Source: Methanocorpusculum sp. MCE
GTDB lineage: Archaea > Halobacteriota > Methanomicrobia > Methanomicrobiales > Methanocorpusculaceae
Reading direction: 5' to 3'
Length of the DNA stretch: 21,776 bases
Assembly (NCBI GenBank): GCA_003315675.1
Contig: NIZU01000003.1
Location: 1 to 21,776, forward strand
Shown here one piece after another: positions 1-7,563 of this stretch. The notes under the pieces were generated by a model. It did no database searches, was not told where the DNA came from, and worked only from the letters and a program-made list of their open reading frames with translations. Position 1 is the stretch's first letter; the number at the start of each line of letters is the position of its first letter. Both the position numbers and the translations under genes were made by a program.

Positions 1-600
1 GGCGTTGATACAGTGGTCTGGCAGGAGTTTCAGAGACAACTTGACCTGAAAGGTCTGAAAATTGAACAAGGTATGATTCAGGATGCAACGTTTGTGTATG
101 CTGAACCCGGTCATTGTAAGAAAGACACGCCGCGAGGAGATCAGGCAAAAACACGACGGGATAAAGATGGAAAAATCATGTCCAAGAACGGCAAAATGCA
201 CTATGGCTATAAACTTCATACCATCATGGATACGACGCACGATCTTATTCGACGCATTGAAACCACCACGGCAAATGTTCATGATAGTCAGGTGGACCTC
301 TCAGAAAAAGGGGAAGTGGTCTATCGGGATCGGGGATATCAGGGAGCAAAATGCAAGGGATATAGTGCCACAATGAAAAGGGGAGCGAGAGGGCATCCCA
401 TTGGCATACGAGATAAACTGAGAAATCTGCGAATAAGTAGGAAGAGATCAAAGGGCGAGAGACCCTATGCAGTGATCAAAAATGTTTTTCATGCAGGGTT
501 GGTGAAGGTAACAACGCTGCAAAGAGTACGAGTGAAAAATATGCTGGCTGCATTTTGTTATAATATCTATCAGGTGAAAACGATTCAAAACAGAGTGTAA
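1..600 (+). CDS. IS5-type DDE transposase, 5' end outside window
   Basis: Cut-and-paste transposase of the IS4/IS5 superfamily; only the C-terminal ~199 residues lie in the window, as the frame is open from base 1. Visible features are a first catalytic Asp in the QDATFV context, the block HYGYKLHTIMDTTHDLIRR, NVHDSQ, the second Asp in YRDRGY, and the acidic residue of SKGERPYAVIKNVF (E followed seven residues later by K, as in the YREK-type motif). These give a complete DDE order for the part seen. The reading frame is uninterrupted to TAA at 598-600, so the element may be recent or still active. It lies convergent to the glucose-6-phosphate isomerase gene. The terminal inverted repeat was not identified, because the left end is missing. 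Family call is firm, exact IS name unknown. Confidence 0.88.
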   Translation, partial: GVDTVVWQEFQRQLDLKGLKIEQGMIQDATFVYAEPGHCKKDTPRGDQAKTRRDKDGKIMSKNGKMHYGYKLHTIMDTTHDLIRRIETTTANVHDSQVDLSEKGEVVYRDRGYQGAKCKGYSATMKRGARGHPIGIRDKLRNLRISRKRSKGERPYAVIKNVFHAGLVKVTTLQRVRVKNMLAAFCYNIYQVKTIQNRV

Positions 601-629
601 ATAAAAAAAAACGTCAAGGAATAATGGGT

Positions 630-663
630 ATTTTTCTTTTTTTGGGGGGTGAGGGGGTAGGGA
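630..663. other. Low-complexity T/G-rich tract after the transposase
   Basis: A T-rich stretch is followed by three G runs (6, 5 and 3 bases) within about 20 bases, between the transposase stop and the end of the convergent isomerase gene. The T run can serve as a transcription terminator for the transposase. The G runs are compatible with a G-rich structure, or they mark the right edge of the insertion element. No terminal repeat could be demonstrated. Confidence 0.3.
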
Positions 664-695
664 TGTAGCCAATCTTCCTTAAATCATGATTCGCG

Positions 696-1442
696 TTAAA
701 AAATGGGTTGATAGATATTCTCACGTTTTTTATCCGCACAGAACCGGCCGATGATATCCATATACTCTTCGGGCCGGTTCATAACATCCAACGTATCAGT
801 CGTGCCGATCATGCCGTAAAGACCGCGTCCAGGAACAAGACCCAGCTCCGGAAGAGGGAGAGGGAGTATCACATGCATAGGGATTCGGTCACCGTAATGA
901 GGATTGGGGACCCAGCCCTCCTTTTTCATATAATAGTATGCAGCTCCGTGCATCTCATTGATCTCGCCGTATTCACTGGAGAAGTCAGTGGAGACCAGAT
1001 TCGCCATAATCAGTTCTTCGCGTCCCGGGTTAATGGTTACATGGCCGTATCCGGGAGGTATGAGAACGAGATCCCCTGTGTGAGCTGGAACTAATATGAC
1101 GTCGGTATGATCGCGTTTTTGTAAAAGATAGTAGGCATATCCGGAGAGAACCTCATACACCTCGGGATACGGGACCCCTGCAGAGTTGGAGGGATGATAA
1201 TGCCCTTTGGTTTTCGTATATTCCCCATTGATAACTCCGGCCGGAATCCGGGTAATATCATATCTGAGATGATGACGTTCGAGCCAGGTGTGATCCCCGT
1301 GCGTCTGGTAGAGGTCCCGGTACATATAATAGAGCGGAGTATCGGGATCGCGGTTCGAGGGACGGGAGGCAAATACATTCTCCATATCCTCCACGGTCCG
1401 GACGGACGGATTTGGAAGTGAGCCGGGCCAGAACATTTTCAT
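696..1442 (-). CDS. pgi: Archaeal cupin-type glucose-6-phosphate isomerase
   Basis: Interconverts glucose 6-phosphate and fructose 6-phosphate in the cytosol, using a metal-dependent cupin fold unrelated to bacterial/eukaryotic PGI. The 248-residue product contains TKTKGHYHP followed by PYPEVYEVLSGYAYYLLQ; His81, His83 and Glu94 match the metal ligands of the Pyrococcus enzyme, and the fourth His is His134 in GYGH. Length is somewhat longer than the ~190 residues of the Pyrococcus form because of N- and C-terminal extensions, as seen in methanogens. Start at 1442 (MKMFWPG); a second ATG lies two codons in. It is divergent from hemD, with 93 bases between the chosen starts, and convergent with the transposase, so the insertion lies downstream and does not break the gene. 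The frame is intact. Family assignment is strong. Confidence 0.9.
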   Translation of the reverse strand: MKMFWPGSLPNPSVRTVEDMENVFASRPSNRDPDTPLYYMYRDLYQTHGDHTWLERHHLRYDITRIPAGVINGEYTKTKGHYHPSNSAGVPYPEVYEVLSGYAYYLLQKRDHTDVILVPAHTGDLVLIPPGYGHVTINPGREELIMANLVSTDFSSEYGEINEMHGAAYYYMKKEGWVPNPHYGDRIPMHVILPLPLPELGLVPGRGLYGMIGTTDTLDVMNRPEEYMDIIGRFCADKKRENIYQPIF

Positions 1443-1535
1443 GGAATAATGATATGCGGTTCATGCTATAAGGACATGATTATTTCCCGAACCAACCGGA
1501 GATACTTTTTATCGGGAAAAGACAATGGTATATCT

Positions 1536-2228
1536 ATGCAGATCGCAATAACCCGGCTCGCGGAAAAAGGTACGAAAGATCAGGCATTGTGCAAAAAATA
1601 CGGCCATTCAGCCAGGATAGTCTCGCCGCTGCAGGCGGAACTTAAGGCAAGTCTTGTCCAGACCTTTGTTCTTGCCGCAAACGACGGAGAGTTCGATGCG
1701 ATATTCTTCACAAGCGCCTATCCGGCAAAACATATCGGGATACTTCTAACCCGGGACATCACCAAGCGATGCCGGGTCATTGCAATCGGGCCGCAGACCG
1801 CAAAGATCCTGCATGAGCAGGGCATTGCTGCCGAGACACTGCCGACATTTTATTCAAGGGACTTCGTTCCGTATCTCGGGACATGGATCGAAGGAAAACG
1901 TATAGGAATCCCGCGGGCGGATGTTTCAAACCCTGAGCTGATTCGAGCGATAGAAGATGCAGGGGGCATGGCATTCGAGTATCGCTGTTACGGACTTGTG
2001 CCTACCGGCGAGTTACTTGATCTTGAGGGAGCTGATGTGGTCCTGTTTACGAGTGCAAACTCCTTTTCGCAGGCACATCTGCCGAATATGACAGGAATCA
2101 TTCCCGCGGCGATCGGCGAGATCACGGCACAACGCATGAATGAGGGGGGGGTCACGCCGGTTGTGGTCGGAGACGGATCTCTGGAAGGAACGCTGATTGC
2201 ACTTAACGCATATTTGAAAAAACAATAA
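1536..2228 (+). CDS. hemD: Uroporphyrinogen-III synthase
   Basis: Cyclises hydroxymethylbilane to uroporphyrinogen III, the precursor of cobamides, F430 and siroheme, all needed by a methanogen. The 230-residue protein has the bilobed HemD pattern: N-terminal MQIAITRLAEKG, the lobe signal FDAIFFTSAYPAKHIG, AIGPQTAKILHEQG, the second lobe with GKRIGIPRADVSNPELIRAIEDAG, then ADVVLFTSANSF. HemD is poorly conserved, so the call rests on this spacing of 'FTSA' and 'IGPxTA'. The start at 1536 is preferred over an in-frame ATG at 1449, because the extra 29 residues do not resemble HemD and an AT-rich box (about 1502-1512) lies roughly 28 bases upstream, allowing a leaderless mRNA. Neighbours are not haem genes; it appears to be transcribed alone and ends in T runs. 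Confidence 0.82.
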   Translation: MQIAITRLAEKGTKDQALCKKYGHSARIVSPLQAELKASLVQTFVLAANDGEFDAIFFTSAYPAKHIGILLTRDITKRCRVIAIGPQTAKILHEQGIAAETLPTFYSRDFVPYLGTWIEGKRIGIPRADVSNPELIRAIEDAGGMAFEYRCYGLVPTGELLDLEGADVVLFTSANSFSQAHLPNMTGIIPAAIGEITAQRMNEGGVTPVVVGDGSLEGTLIALNAYLKKQ

Positions 2229-2230
2229 CC

Positions 2231-2248
2231 GTTTTTATCTCTTTTTTT
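2231..2248 (+). terminator. Poly-T terminator of hemD
   Basis: Two T runs (5 and 7 bases) start three bases after the hemD stop codon. Archaeal RNA polymerase terminates at such oligo-T stretches without a hairpin. Confidence 0.6.
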
Positions 2249-2311
2249 ACAAAAACTCGTGATGATAAACAAATTCCTGACAAGACGAAGAGTAGTAACA
2301 TCAACAAATCA

Positions 2312-2326
2312 GATAAAAAAACAAAG
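2312..2326 (-). terminator. Poly-T terminator of tRNA-Gly
   Basis: Immediately 3' of the tRNA discriminator base the minus strand carries a T-rich run including seven consecutive T. This is a typical archaeal terminator for a single tRNA transcript. No CCA is encoded. Confidence 0.6.
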
Positions 2327-2398
2327 TGCATCTACCGGGACTCGAACCCGAGTTTAGGCGTTGGCAACGCCTAGTGATAACCACTACACTATCGATGC
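2327..2398 (-). tRNA. tRNA-Gly (GCC anticodon)
   Basis: The 72-base minus-strand sequence folds into a cloverleaf. Acceptor arms are GCATCGA and TAGATGC, the D arm contains AGTGGTTA, and the anticodon stem is AGGCG/CGCCT with loop TTGCCAA, giving anticodon GCC. The T arm is TCGGG-TTCGAGT-CCCGG, and the discriminator is A. It decodes GGC/GGT. No intron is present and 3' CCA must be added. One oddity is a G6-A67 mismatch in the acceptor stem, the other six pairs being Watson-Crick. A separate TATA box upstream and a T run downstream show a monocistronic unit lying just after the presenilin-like gene. Confidence 0.93.
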
Positions 2399-2426
2399 TA
2401 GTGTGCCCTATTCCATTACATAAATT

Positions 2427-2438
2427 GGTATAAATAGG
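2427..2438 (-). promoter_or_regulatory. TATA box of tRNA-Gly
   Basis: The minus strand reads CCTATTTATACC about 30-40 bases upstream of the mature tRNA 5' end, a near-consensus archaeal TATA element. It sits between the stop of the presenilin-like gene and the tRNA, so the tRNA has its own promoter. Confidence 0.65.
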
Positions 2439-2444
2439 TTTCTA

Positions 2445-3362
2445 TCAGACAAGCCAGCCCCAGGAACCTGCAATAAGGCAGCAGAGGAAGAAACCGATGA
2501 TTGCACACCCGTTAATCAGAGGAAGTCCAGGCAGGGGTTTTCCGGAATTTACCGGCACCATAAGGATCAAAAGACCGACAATTCCACCGATTAGAGCCCC
2601 TAATGCCGGCAGATAGAGACCAAAAAGAGAGAGAACTCCCTCGCCTCCGGCAAACACCTGTGCCGAGACCACAAGGATTGCCGGCATGATCACATCCCCC
2701 ATACCGATCATGTACGCGCCGCGTTCCCCTTTCGAATCACGGATGGATAAACCGTTTTTTCGGTACGAGTAACCTTTCGTCTTAGGAACGAGAAACATGA
2801 TCGGCATCTTCTGACGAAGCACGCCGTCAGCAAGGGTCAGCATATGCTTTGACCGTTTTACCGCGATAAAATCATAGACCATCAACAGAACAAGAAGAAT
2901 AAGGACGGGCAGAAGCGAGAGCGACACACCAAAAATAGCTGCACACCCTGCCGCCACAACGATTCCGGCGATGTTGATCACATACCACTCGGGATACAAC
3001 CAAAGGAGAGCAATGATCCCGATTCCAACAATCACACCCCCTATATCGGCCCAGATACCAAGTACGAGCTGCCGCAGGAGAGCCATTACCACATAATAGA
3101 TCACCGCTGCCAGAGAAAAACCGATAATCAGACTGATCACCTGCTGTGCTTTCCATTTGATCAAAATCAAAAGCACCGCAGTGACCACCAGCATCGCAAA
3201 GATGAACAGAAACGCATTGAAAACCGAGTCCGGGTCCTCAAATGCACCCAGACCCGCTGCCGTCACCGGACCTATTAGAAGGACAGCAAGAAGGCTGGTC
3301 ACCGCCATCATCAGAATAAGACCGGCATATGAAGCCGCTGAACGCAGAGTATGTTCGCTCAT
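2445..3362 (-). CDS. Presenilin/signal-peptide-peptidase-like intramembrane aspartyl protease
   Basis: A polytopic membrane protease of the A22 family (archaeal PSH, formerly DUF1119), cutting substrates inside the membrane. The 305-residue product has about nine hydrophobic helices. Catalytic residues are Asp164 in MVYD and Asp223 in the GxGD motif GMGD; the C-terminal PAL-type motif appears as PGLP at 278-281, with Gly replacing Ala. This order and spacing match the crystallised Methanoculleus PSH. The loop between the two Asp helices carries a basic, polar stretch of about 30 residues. The gene is divergent from a small membrane protein/FEN1 unit, sharing a 40-base intergenic region, and is followed by tRNA-Gly. 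Physiological substrates of archaeal PSH are unknown. The family call is firm. Confidence 0.92.
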   Translation of the reverse strand: MSEHTLRSAASYAGLILMMAVTSLLAVLLIGPVTAAGLGAFEDPDSVFNAFLFIFAMLVVTAVLLILIKWKAQQVISLIIGFSLAAVIYYVVMALLRQLVLGIWADIGGVIVGIGIIALLWLYPEWYVINIAGIVVAAGCAAIFGVSLSLLPVLILLVLLMVYDFIAVKRSKHMLTLADGVLRQKMPIMFLVPKTKGYSYRKNGLSIRDSKGERGAYMIGMGDVIMPAILVVSAQVFAGGEGVLSLFGLYLPALGALIGGIVGLLILMVPVNSGKPLPGLPLINGCAIIGFFLCCLIAGSWGWLV

Positions 3363-3372
3363 ATATAGTTAA

Positions 3373-3384
3373 GTTAATATTAAC
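3373..3384. promoter_or_regulatory. Palindromic TATA-like element between divergent genes
   Basis: GTTAATATTAAC is a perfect 12-base palindrome lying between the starts at 3362 (-) and 3403 (+). Its centre is about 24 bases from the plus start, the right distance for a leaderless transcript, and about 17 from the minus start. Flanking copies of TAGTTAA (3366-3372 and 3393-3399) and the inverted pair ATAGTT/AACTAT add symmetry, so it could also be an operator. Confidence 0.45.
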
Positions 3385-3402
3385 CCTCACCTTAGTTAAA
3401 CT

Positions 3403-3717
3403 ATGAATGGTTGCGACATTATTCCGGAGATACTGCTTATCCTTCTGATGGCAGTATCCGCGATCGTGGTTGTCAGCAGATTATGGCAGGACGCCATCAT
3501 ATCCATCGGGATTCTGCTGCTTATACTTGCATTCGGCGGGCTTATCCTGCAGGTACTTGTTCGTCTCCGCCGGCTGGAGGAACAAGCTGTTCAGCGTGAG
3601 CGCATGCTGAGAAGCAATCTGGAAGATCTGGGCAGACAGCTGATCGCCAAGCAGGACCACACTTCGCAGACGGTGATCGAAGCAGTCGAAAGTATCAAAA
3701 TGCGGATGTACCGTTAG
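3403..3717 (+). CDS. Small two-helix membrane protein with coiled-coil tail
   Basis: A 104-residue protein of unknown function. Residues about 7-25 and 30-52 form two hydrophobic helices joined by the short polar loop RLWQDA. The rest (about 54-104) is charged and heptad-like (RLRRLEEQAVQRERMLRSNL and beyond), predicting a cytoplasmic coiled coil; the architecture recalls membrane anchors of the RmuC type, without real sequence identity to them that I can see. No signal peptidase site is evident. Its TAG stop at 3715-3717 is followed at once by the FEN1 ATG, so the two genes are co-transcribed and probably translationally coupled. That suggests a link to DNA flap processing, but this is inference from spacing. 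The palindromic TATA-like element upstream supports a leaderless start here. Confidence 0.75.
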   Translation: MNGCDIIPEILLILLMAVSAIVVVSRLWQDAIISIGILLLILAFGGLILQVLVRLRRLEEQAVQRERMLRSNLEDLGRQLIAKQDHTSQTVIEAVESIKMRMYR

Positions 3718-4719
3718 ATGGGTGTTGCCCTCCGGCCGCTTCTTGCGGAGTATAAGGAATCGCCCGGATGGGAAGGGCTTGGCGGGATTGCGGCAATCGA
3801 CGCATTCAATGCTCTCTATCAGTTCCTTTCCGGGATACGGCACGCTGACGGCGCACCCCTAATGGATGGGCAGGGGCGCATCACTTCACATCTGAGCGGG
3901 CTTCTCTTTCGGAATGCGAACCTGATTGAAAAAAATATCACCCCCGTATACGTTTTTGACGGAAAGCCTCCGGTTTTCAAAGCATCAACACTCGCTAAGC
4001 GGCGCGAAGTTCGGGAAAATGCCGCAGATGCATGGGAGAAAGCCCTGAAAGAAGGGGATGAAGAGAGTGCTAGAAAATACGCGATGGCTTCTTCGAAAAT
4101 CGATGCATTTGTCATAAATTCGGCAAAGGAACTTCTTTCGGGGCTTGGGATAGCCTGGATACAGGCACCAGAGGAGGGGGAGGCGCAGTCCTCCTTTATG
4201 ACGCAGAACGGGGACGTGACCTATGCAGTGTCGCAGGATTACGACTCGCTCCTGTTTGGGGCGACAAATCTGGTTAGAAACATCACGGTCTCGGGCAAGA
4301 AACGAATTCGGGGAAAGGTACTCTCAGTGTATCCGGAACGGCTGAGACTGGAAGAGGTACTCACAGGACTTTCAGTGACGCAGGAAGAGCTCATACAGAT
4401 AGCTCTGCTGATTGGAACGGATTACAACAGCGGGGTCCCTGGCGTCGGGCCAAAGACCGCTGTCAGAATCGTCAGAGAAGGAAAGTTCTATGACCGGATC
4501 GGCGAGTCGGAAAATGCGGCAGAGCCTGATCAGCTGATCGGATACTTTATGGATCCTCCGGTCGAGCGGTCCTATAAAATTGAAAGCCGGTCGCCGGATC
4601 CGGACCGGGTTATCGATTTATTGTGCGGGGAGCATGGATTCACGCAGGAAAGGGTTGAGGCCGGACTTGAGCGGCTCGGTGCGAAAAAGGGCCAGGCAAC
4701 TCTGGATTCCTGGTTCTAA
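3718..4719 (+). CDS. fen: Flap endonuclease 1 (FEN1)
   Basis: Structure-specific 5' flap endonuclease that removes primer flaps in lagging-strand synthesis and long-patch repair. At 333 residues it has the full archaeal length. Metal-binding acids are all present: Asp28 (AIDAFNALYQFL), Asp81 (VFDGKPP), Glu153 and Glu155 (PEEGEAQ), Asp174 and Asp176 (SQDYDSLLFG) and Asp235 (IGTDYN). The helix-hairpin-helix DNA-binding loop GVPGVGPKTA follows. The C terminus QATLDSWF (326-333) is a canonical PIP box for PCNA. The start MGVALRPLL aligns with the usual N-terminal MGV that threads the active site, so 3718 is secure even though it directly follows the previous stop. The gene is intact and in an apparent two-gene operon with the coiled-coil membrane protein. 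Confidence 0.96.
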   Translation: MGVALRPLLAEYKESPGWEGLGGIAAIDAFNALYQFLSGIRHADGAPLMDGQGRITSHLSGLLFRNANLIEKNITPVYVFDGKPPVFKASTLAKRREVRENAADAWEKALKEGDEESARKYAMASSKIDAFVINSAKELLSGLGIAWIQAPEEGEAQSSFMTQNGDVTYAVSQDYDSLLFGATNLVRNITVSGKKRIRGKVLSVYPERLRLEEVLTGLSVTQEELIQIALLIGTDYNSGVPGVGPKTAVRIVREGKFYDRIGESENAAEPDQLIGYFMDPPVERSYKIESRSPDPDRVIDLLCGEHGFTQERVEAGLERLGAKKGQATLDSWF

Positions 4720-4789
4720 CTCATATTTTTGATCGATACTAAAAATGTTGTCTTAATCGAGTAAAATTTCTCAAAAAGTTGAAAAAGTA

Positions 4790-5482
4790 TCAGGCGCTTT
4801 TACCGACAATGACGACTGTTTTCTCAGTCATTTTTGCAAAGATACCGTTTTCCAGCACGCCGGGGATCGCATTGATTGCAGACTCGAGTCCGGAAGGATC
4901 GTCAACTTTTCCAAACGCGCAGTCAAAGATATAATTTCCGTTATCCGAAATTACCGGGCCGTCCTTTTTAACACCGTTTCGCATCACTGGCTCGCCGCCA
5001 AGTGAAGCAAGCTTCCTGCAGACACTCCCGTAAGCAAAAGGCAGTATTTCGATTGGCACGGCAGCATCCAAAACCGAGACCTCCTTTGCCGCATCGATCA
5101 CCACGACAAACTGCTTTGCCGCATCGGCCACGATCTTTTCTCTGAGGTGCGCCGCACCGCGTCCTTTAATCATCTGCTTTGAGGGAGTCACCTGGTCCGC
5201 CCCGTCAATGGCAATATCCAGAACCGGGTGCAGAGACAGGGTCGTCAGCGGAATGCCGTACTCTTCGGCACGCATCGCTGTCTGATGCGATGTCGGGACA
5301 CCAAAAATCCGCAGGCCCTCCGATCTAATACGTTCTCCCAGACGTTCCATCGCAAAAAACACGGTCGACCCGGTGCCAAGGCCCACAATCATCCCATCCT
5401 TAACCATATCAGCCGCACGATATCCGGCATTTCTTTTTGCTTCAGTCACAGCATCCATGATGCACACAAATATGCGTGACAT
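4790..5482 (-). CDS. rpiA: Ribose-5-phosphate isomerase A
   Basis: Interconverts ribose 5-phosphate and ribulose 5-phosphate; in methanogens it links ribulose-monophosphate-type pentose synthesis to nucleotide precursors. The 230-residue protein shows all RpiA signatures: GLGTGSTVFFAMERLGE (phosphate-binding loop), IDGADQV with the catalytic Asp, KGRGAAHLREKIVADAA, and DNGNYIFDC near the C terminus. Two starts are possible: 5482 (MSRIFVC) and 5458 (MDAVTEAKRNAG). The second matches the usual family N terminus better, but the first keeps the longest frame and lies about 40 bases from an AT-rich TATA-like element at 5519-5529. The frame is intact. It is divergent from the broken MFS gene and convergent with FEN1. 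Confidence 0.94.
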   Translation of the reverse strand: MSRIFVCIMDAVTEAKRNAGYRAADMVKDGMIVGLGTGSTVFFAMERLGERIRSEGLRIFGVPTSHQTAMRAEEYGIPLTTLSLHPVLDIAIDGADQVTPSKQMIKGRGAAHLREKIVADAAKQFVVVIDAAKEVSVLDAAVPIEILPFAYGSVCRKLASLGGEPVMRNGVKKDGPVISDNGNYIFDCAFGKVDDPSGLESAINAIPGVLENGIFAKMTEKTVVIVGKSA

Positions 5483-5518
5483 CCTAATAATGACTTTGGA
5501 TAAGCATCTACCCGATTG

Positions 5519-5529
5519 ATTTATTATAA
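5519..5529. promoter_or_regulatory. TATA-like element between rpiA and MFS gene
   Basis: TTTATTATAAA is near-palindromic and lies about 30 bases before the MFS ATG (5555) and about 40 bases before the rpiA start (5482) on the other strand. It is the only obvious TATA candidate in this divergent spacer and could serve both genes. Confidence 0.45.
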
Positions 5530-5554
5530 AGAAAAACCTTTTTTTTTAACATCT

Positions 5555-7008
5555 ATGAAAGATCCTCTCCCATCTGGAAAAACCCTGATTTTCATACTAA
5601 TCGTAGCTTCCATCGCGTCATTCATGTCATCCCTTGACGGGACAATCGTCAATATCGCCCTTCCAAGCATCGCGGAAGCATTCGATCTCACCACCTCCTC
5701 CGTCGCCTGGGTTAGTACCATATATCTCCTCGTCATCGCCGGTCTGCTCCTGATCATCGGGTAATTATCGACACCATCGGCCTCAAAAAAATATTCCTGG
5801 GAGGCTTTGCCATATTTGTAATCGGTTCATTTTCCTGCGGATTTTTCCCAGAACTCCTGCACTCGTTCAACATCCTCCTGATCTCCCGTGTCGTTCAGGC
5901 AATAGGCGGCGGAATGATGATAGTTGTGGCTCCGGCCATGCTTTCCCTGTTCATGCCGGGGGACAGACGGGCAAAAGGTCTCTCACTCATAATGCTTTTT
6001 GCCGCTGTTGGGATGGCACTTGGTCCGACTCTTGGAGGATATCTTACCGAGTACCTTTCCTGGCACTGGATCTTTTTCATCAATGTCCCGGTCGGCATTT
6101 TTGCCATTATTCTGGGCTTGATCGTCATCCCGGACAACAAACCCGATTCGTGCCCTCTGAAAAGATTTGACACACCCGGAGCAATCCTTATTTTTGTCGG
6201 CCTTGCGGCGCTGCTCTTCGCCTTCTCGGAAGGATTTTCCCTTGGCTGGACCTCGCCACAGATCATCGTCTCGGTCCTCCTTGCGGTGATCTTTATCGGC
6301 GGCTTCATCCGACGCGAACTTCACTACGACAACCCGCTCATCGACCTTGGCATGTTCAAAAGCAGATCGTTTGTTGTCCTGAACATCGTTTTCGCACAGC
6401 TCTATTTCACCTTTGCCGGAGCGAACTATGTTCTCCCGTTCTACCTTGAATATATACATGGTTTCTCGACCGCAAACGCGGGACTCATCCTTACAAGCCT
6501 CTCGGTCGGGATGATGATCACCGGCATTCTATCCGGTCTGATCTATGCAAAACTGGTCGGAAAAATAAAATATATGGTCATGGCAGGTGTTGTTCTGGTT
6601 GGCGTTGGATATTTCCTTCTCTCTCACTTGAGCCCGGTCACGGGACTTGGGGTCATCATAAACGCACTTTCGATGATCGGTCTCGGCATTGGTGTGACTG
6701 TCACGCCTCTTACCACGCTTATCATGGGCGCGGCACCTCCATCCAAGCAGGGAATGGTCTCAAGTCTAACCGGTCTTGAGCGCTATGCCCCCATGACGAT
6801 CGGTGTGGCAGTTTACAACCTGATGGTGATTGTTGGAATCATCATAAGCGTCAAGGACTCGGGGATCACGTATAAAACACCTGCAGATATCAGCCCATAC
6901 ATCCTCTCCTTCGGCTTTGATATGGCATTTGTGGTTTCGGTAATTCTGGCAGTGATAATTCTGGCTCTCTGCTTCTTGATCAAAGAAGAAAAAGCAGCAG
7001 AAGAGTAA
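5555..7008 (+). pseudogene. MFS drug exporter (DHA2/14-TM type), frameshifted
   Basis: Proton-driven multidrug exporter of the EmrB/QacA type. The N-terminal frame starts MKDPLPSGKTL, covers TM1 with the family signature SSLDGTIVNIALPSIA and TM2, and hits TAA at 5762-5764. The rest resumes in another frame from about 5764 (IIDTIGLKKIFLGGF) to 7008, including motif C (GMALGPTLGGYL) and WHWIFFINVPVG. Joined, it gives about 484 residues and ~14 TM helices, a normal family length. The break falls in the TM2-TM3 loop inside motif A and needs one extra base (or loss of two) to be restored; no long homopolymer is there. The shift truncates the transporter after two helices, so it is non-functional unless the base call is wrong. 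The MarR regulator follows directly, as in many exporter loci. Confidence 0.88.
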
Positions 7009-7036
7009 TCCCTTTTTTTCTCATCAGACGTAAATA

Positions 7037-7050
7037 GTTGCAAAAGCAAC
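7037..7050. promoter_or_regulatory. Inverted repeat before marR, likely operator
   Basis: GTTGC-AAAA-GCAAC is a perfect 5+4+5 inverted repeat ending 6 bases before the regulator's ATG, just after a weak TATA-like stretch (about 7029-7036). A MarR dimer bound there would block transcription start, so autorepression is plausible. The same repeat was not seen before the MFS or flavodoxin genes. Confidence 0.45.
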
Positions 7051-7056
7051 CAAATA

Positions 7057-7563
7057 ATGTCGATGCAGCAAAACACATTACAGAGAGGTATTGGCCACAA
7101 CATCATGGCCTTTGACAAGTATTTCAGAATTTATCTGAAAAACAATCTTAAAGACCGTAACCTCAATGCCGCCGAGGGAATGGTTCTCCTCTCCCTTATG
7201 GAAAAGGAGAGTAAAACAGAGGGGGAAATCTTCAATAGTATACATACCAGTGAGGCGGAAATAACCCAGGATCAACTGGTACACGAACTGCATTATGATA
7301 AAAGTGTTATGACTCGAACAATGCAGTCGCTTGAAGGAAAGGGATATGTTATTAGATCCGTGAACCCAAAGGACAGCAGATCATTTATATTCAATCTGAC
7401 GGAAGCGGGGTTGGAATTCAACGAAGTGCTCATGACCATCATGATAAATTGGAATGCCGCTATACTGGATGGATTCACACCAGAAGAAATCAATTCGATG
7501 AACGATATGCTTGCAAGACTTGCACAAAATGCGAAAGCAGCCGGTAATATGGAGAGAGAATGA
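7057..7563 (+). CDS. MarR-family transcriptional regulator
   Basis: A dimeric winged-helix repressor of 168 residues. After an N-terminal dimerisation helix come LNAAEGMVLLSLMEKES, the recognition region LVHELHYDKSVMTRTMQSLE (about 75-94), and the wing GYVIRSVNPKDSRSFIFNLT (about 97-116), the classic MarR 'D-x-R' wing with NPKDSRS. A ~20-residue acidic insertion (SKTEGEIFNSIHTSEAEITQ) between the second and third helices is longer than usual. An alternative ATG is two codons downstream. It follows the broken MFS exporter by 48 bases and overlaps the next small gene by 4 bases (ATGA), so those two are one operon. Likely ligand: a compound formerly exported by the MFS protein (inference). Confidence 0.88.
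   Translation: MSMQQNTLQRGIGHNIMAFDKYFRIYLKNNLKDRNLNAAEGMVLLSLMEKESKTEGEIFNSIHTSEAEITQDQLVHELHYDKSVMTRTMQSLEGKGYVIRSVNPKDSRSFIFNLTEAGLEFNEVLMTIMINWNAAILDGFTPEEINSMNDMLARLAQNAKAAGNMERE

Noticed and set aside
708..1094. Open frame of 128 codons on the plus strand inside the isomerase gene
   Set aside because: It is antisense to the clearly identified glucose-6-phosphate isomerase and has no family-like sequence.
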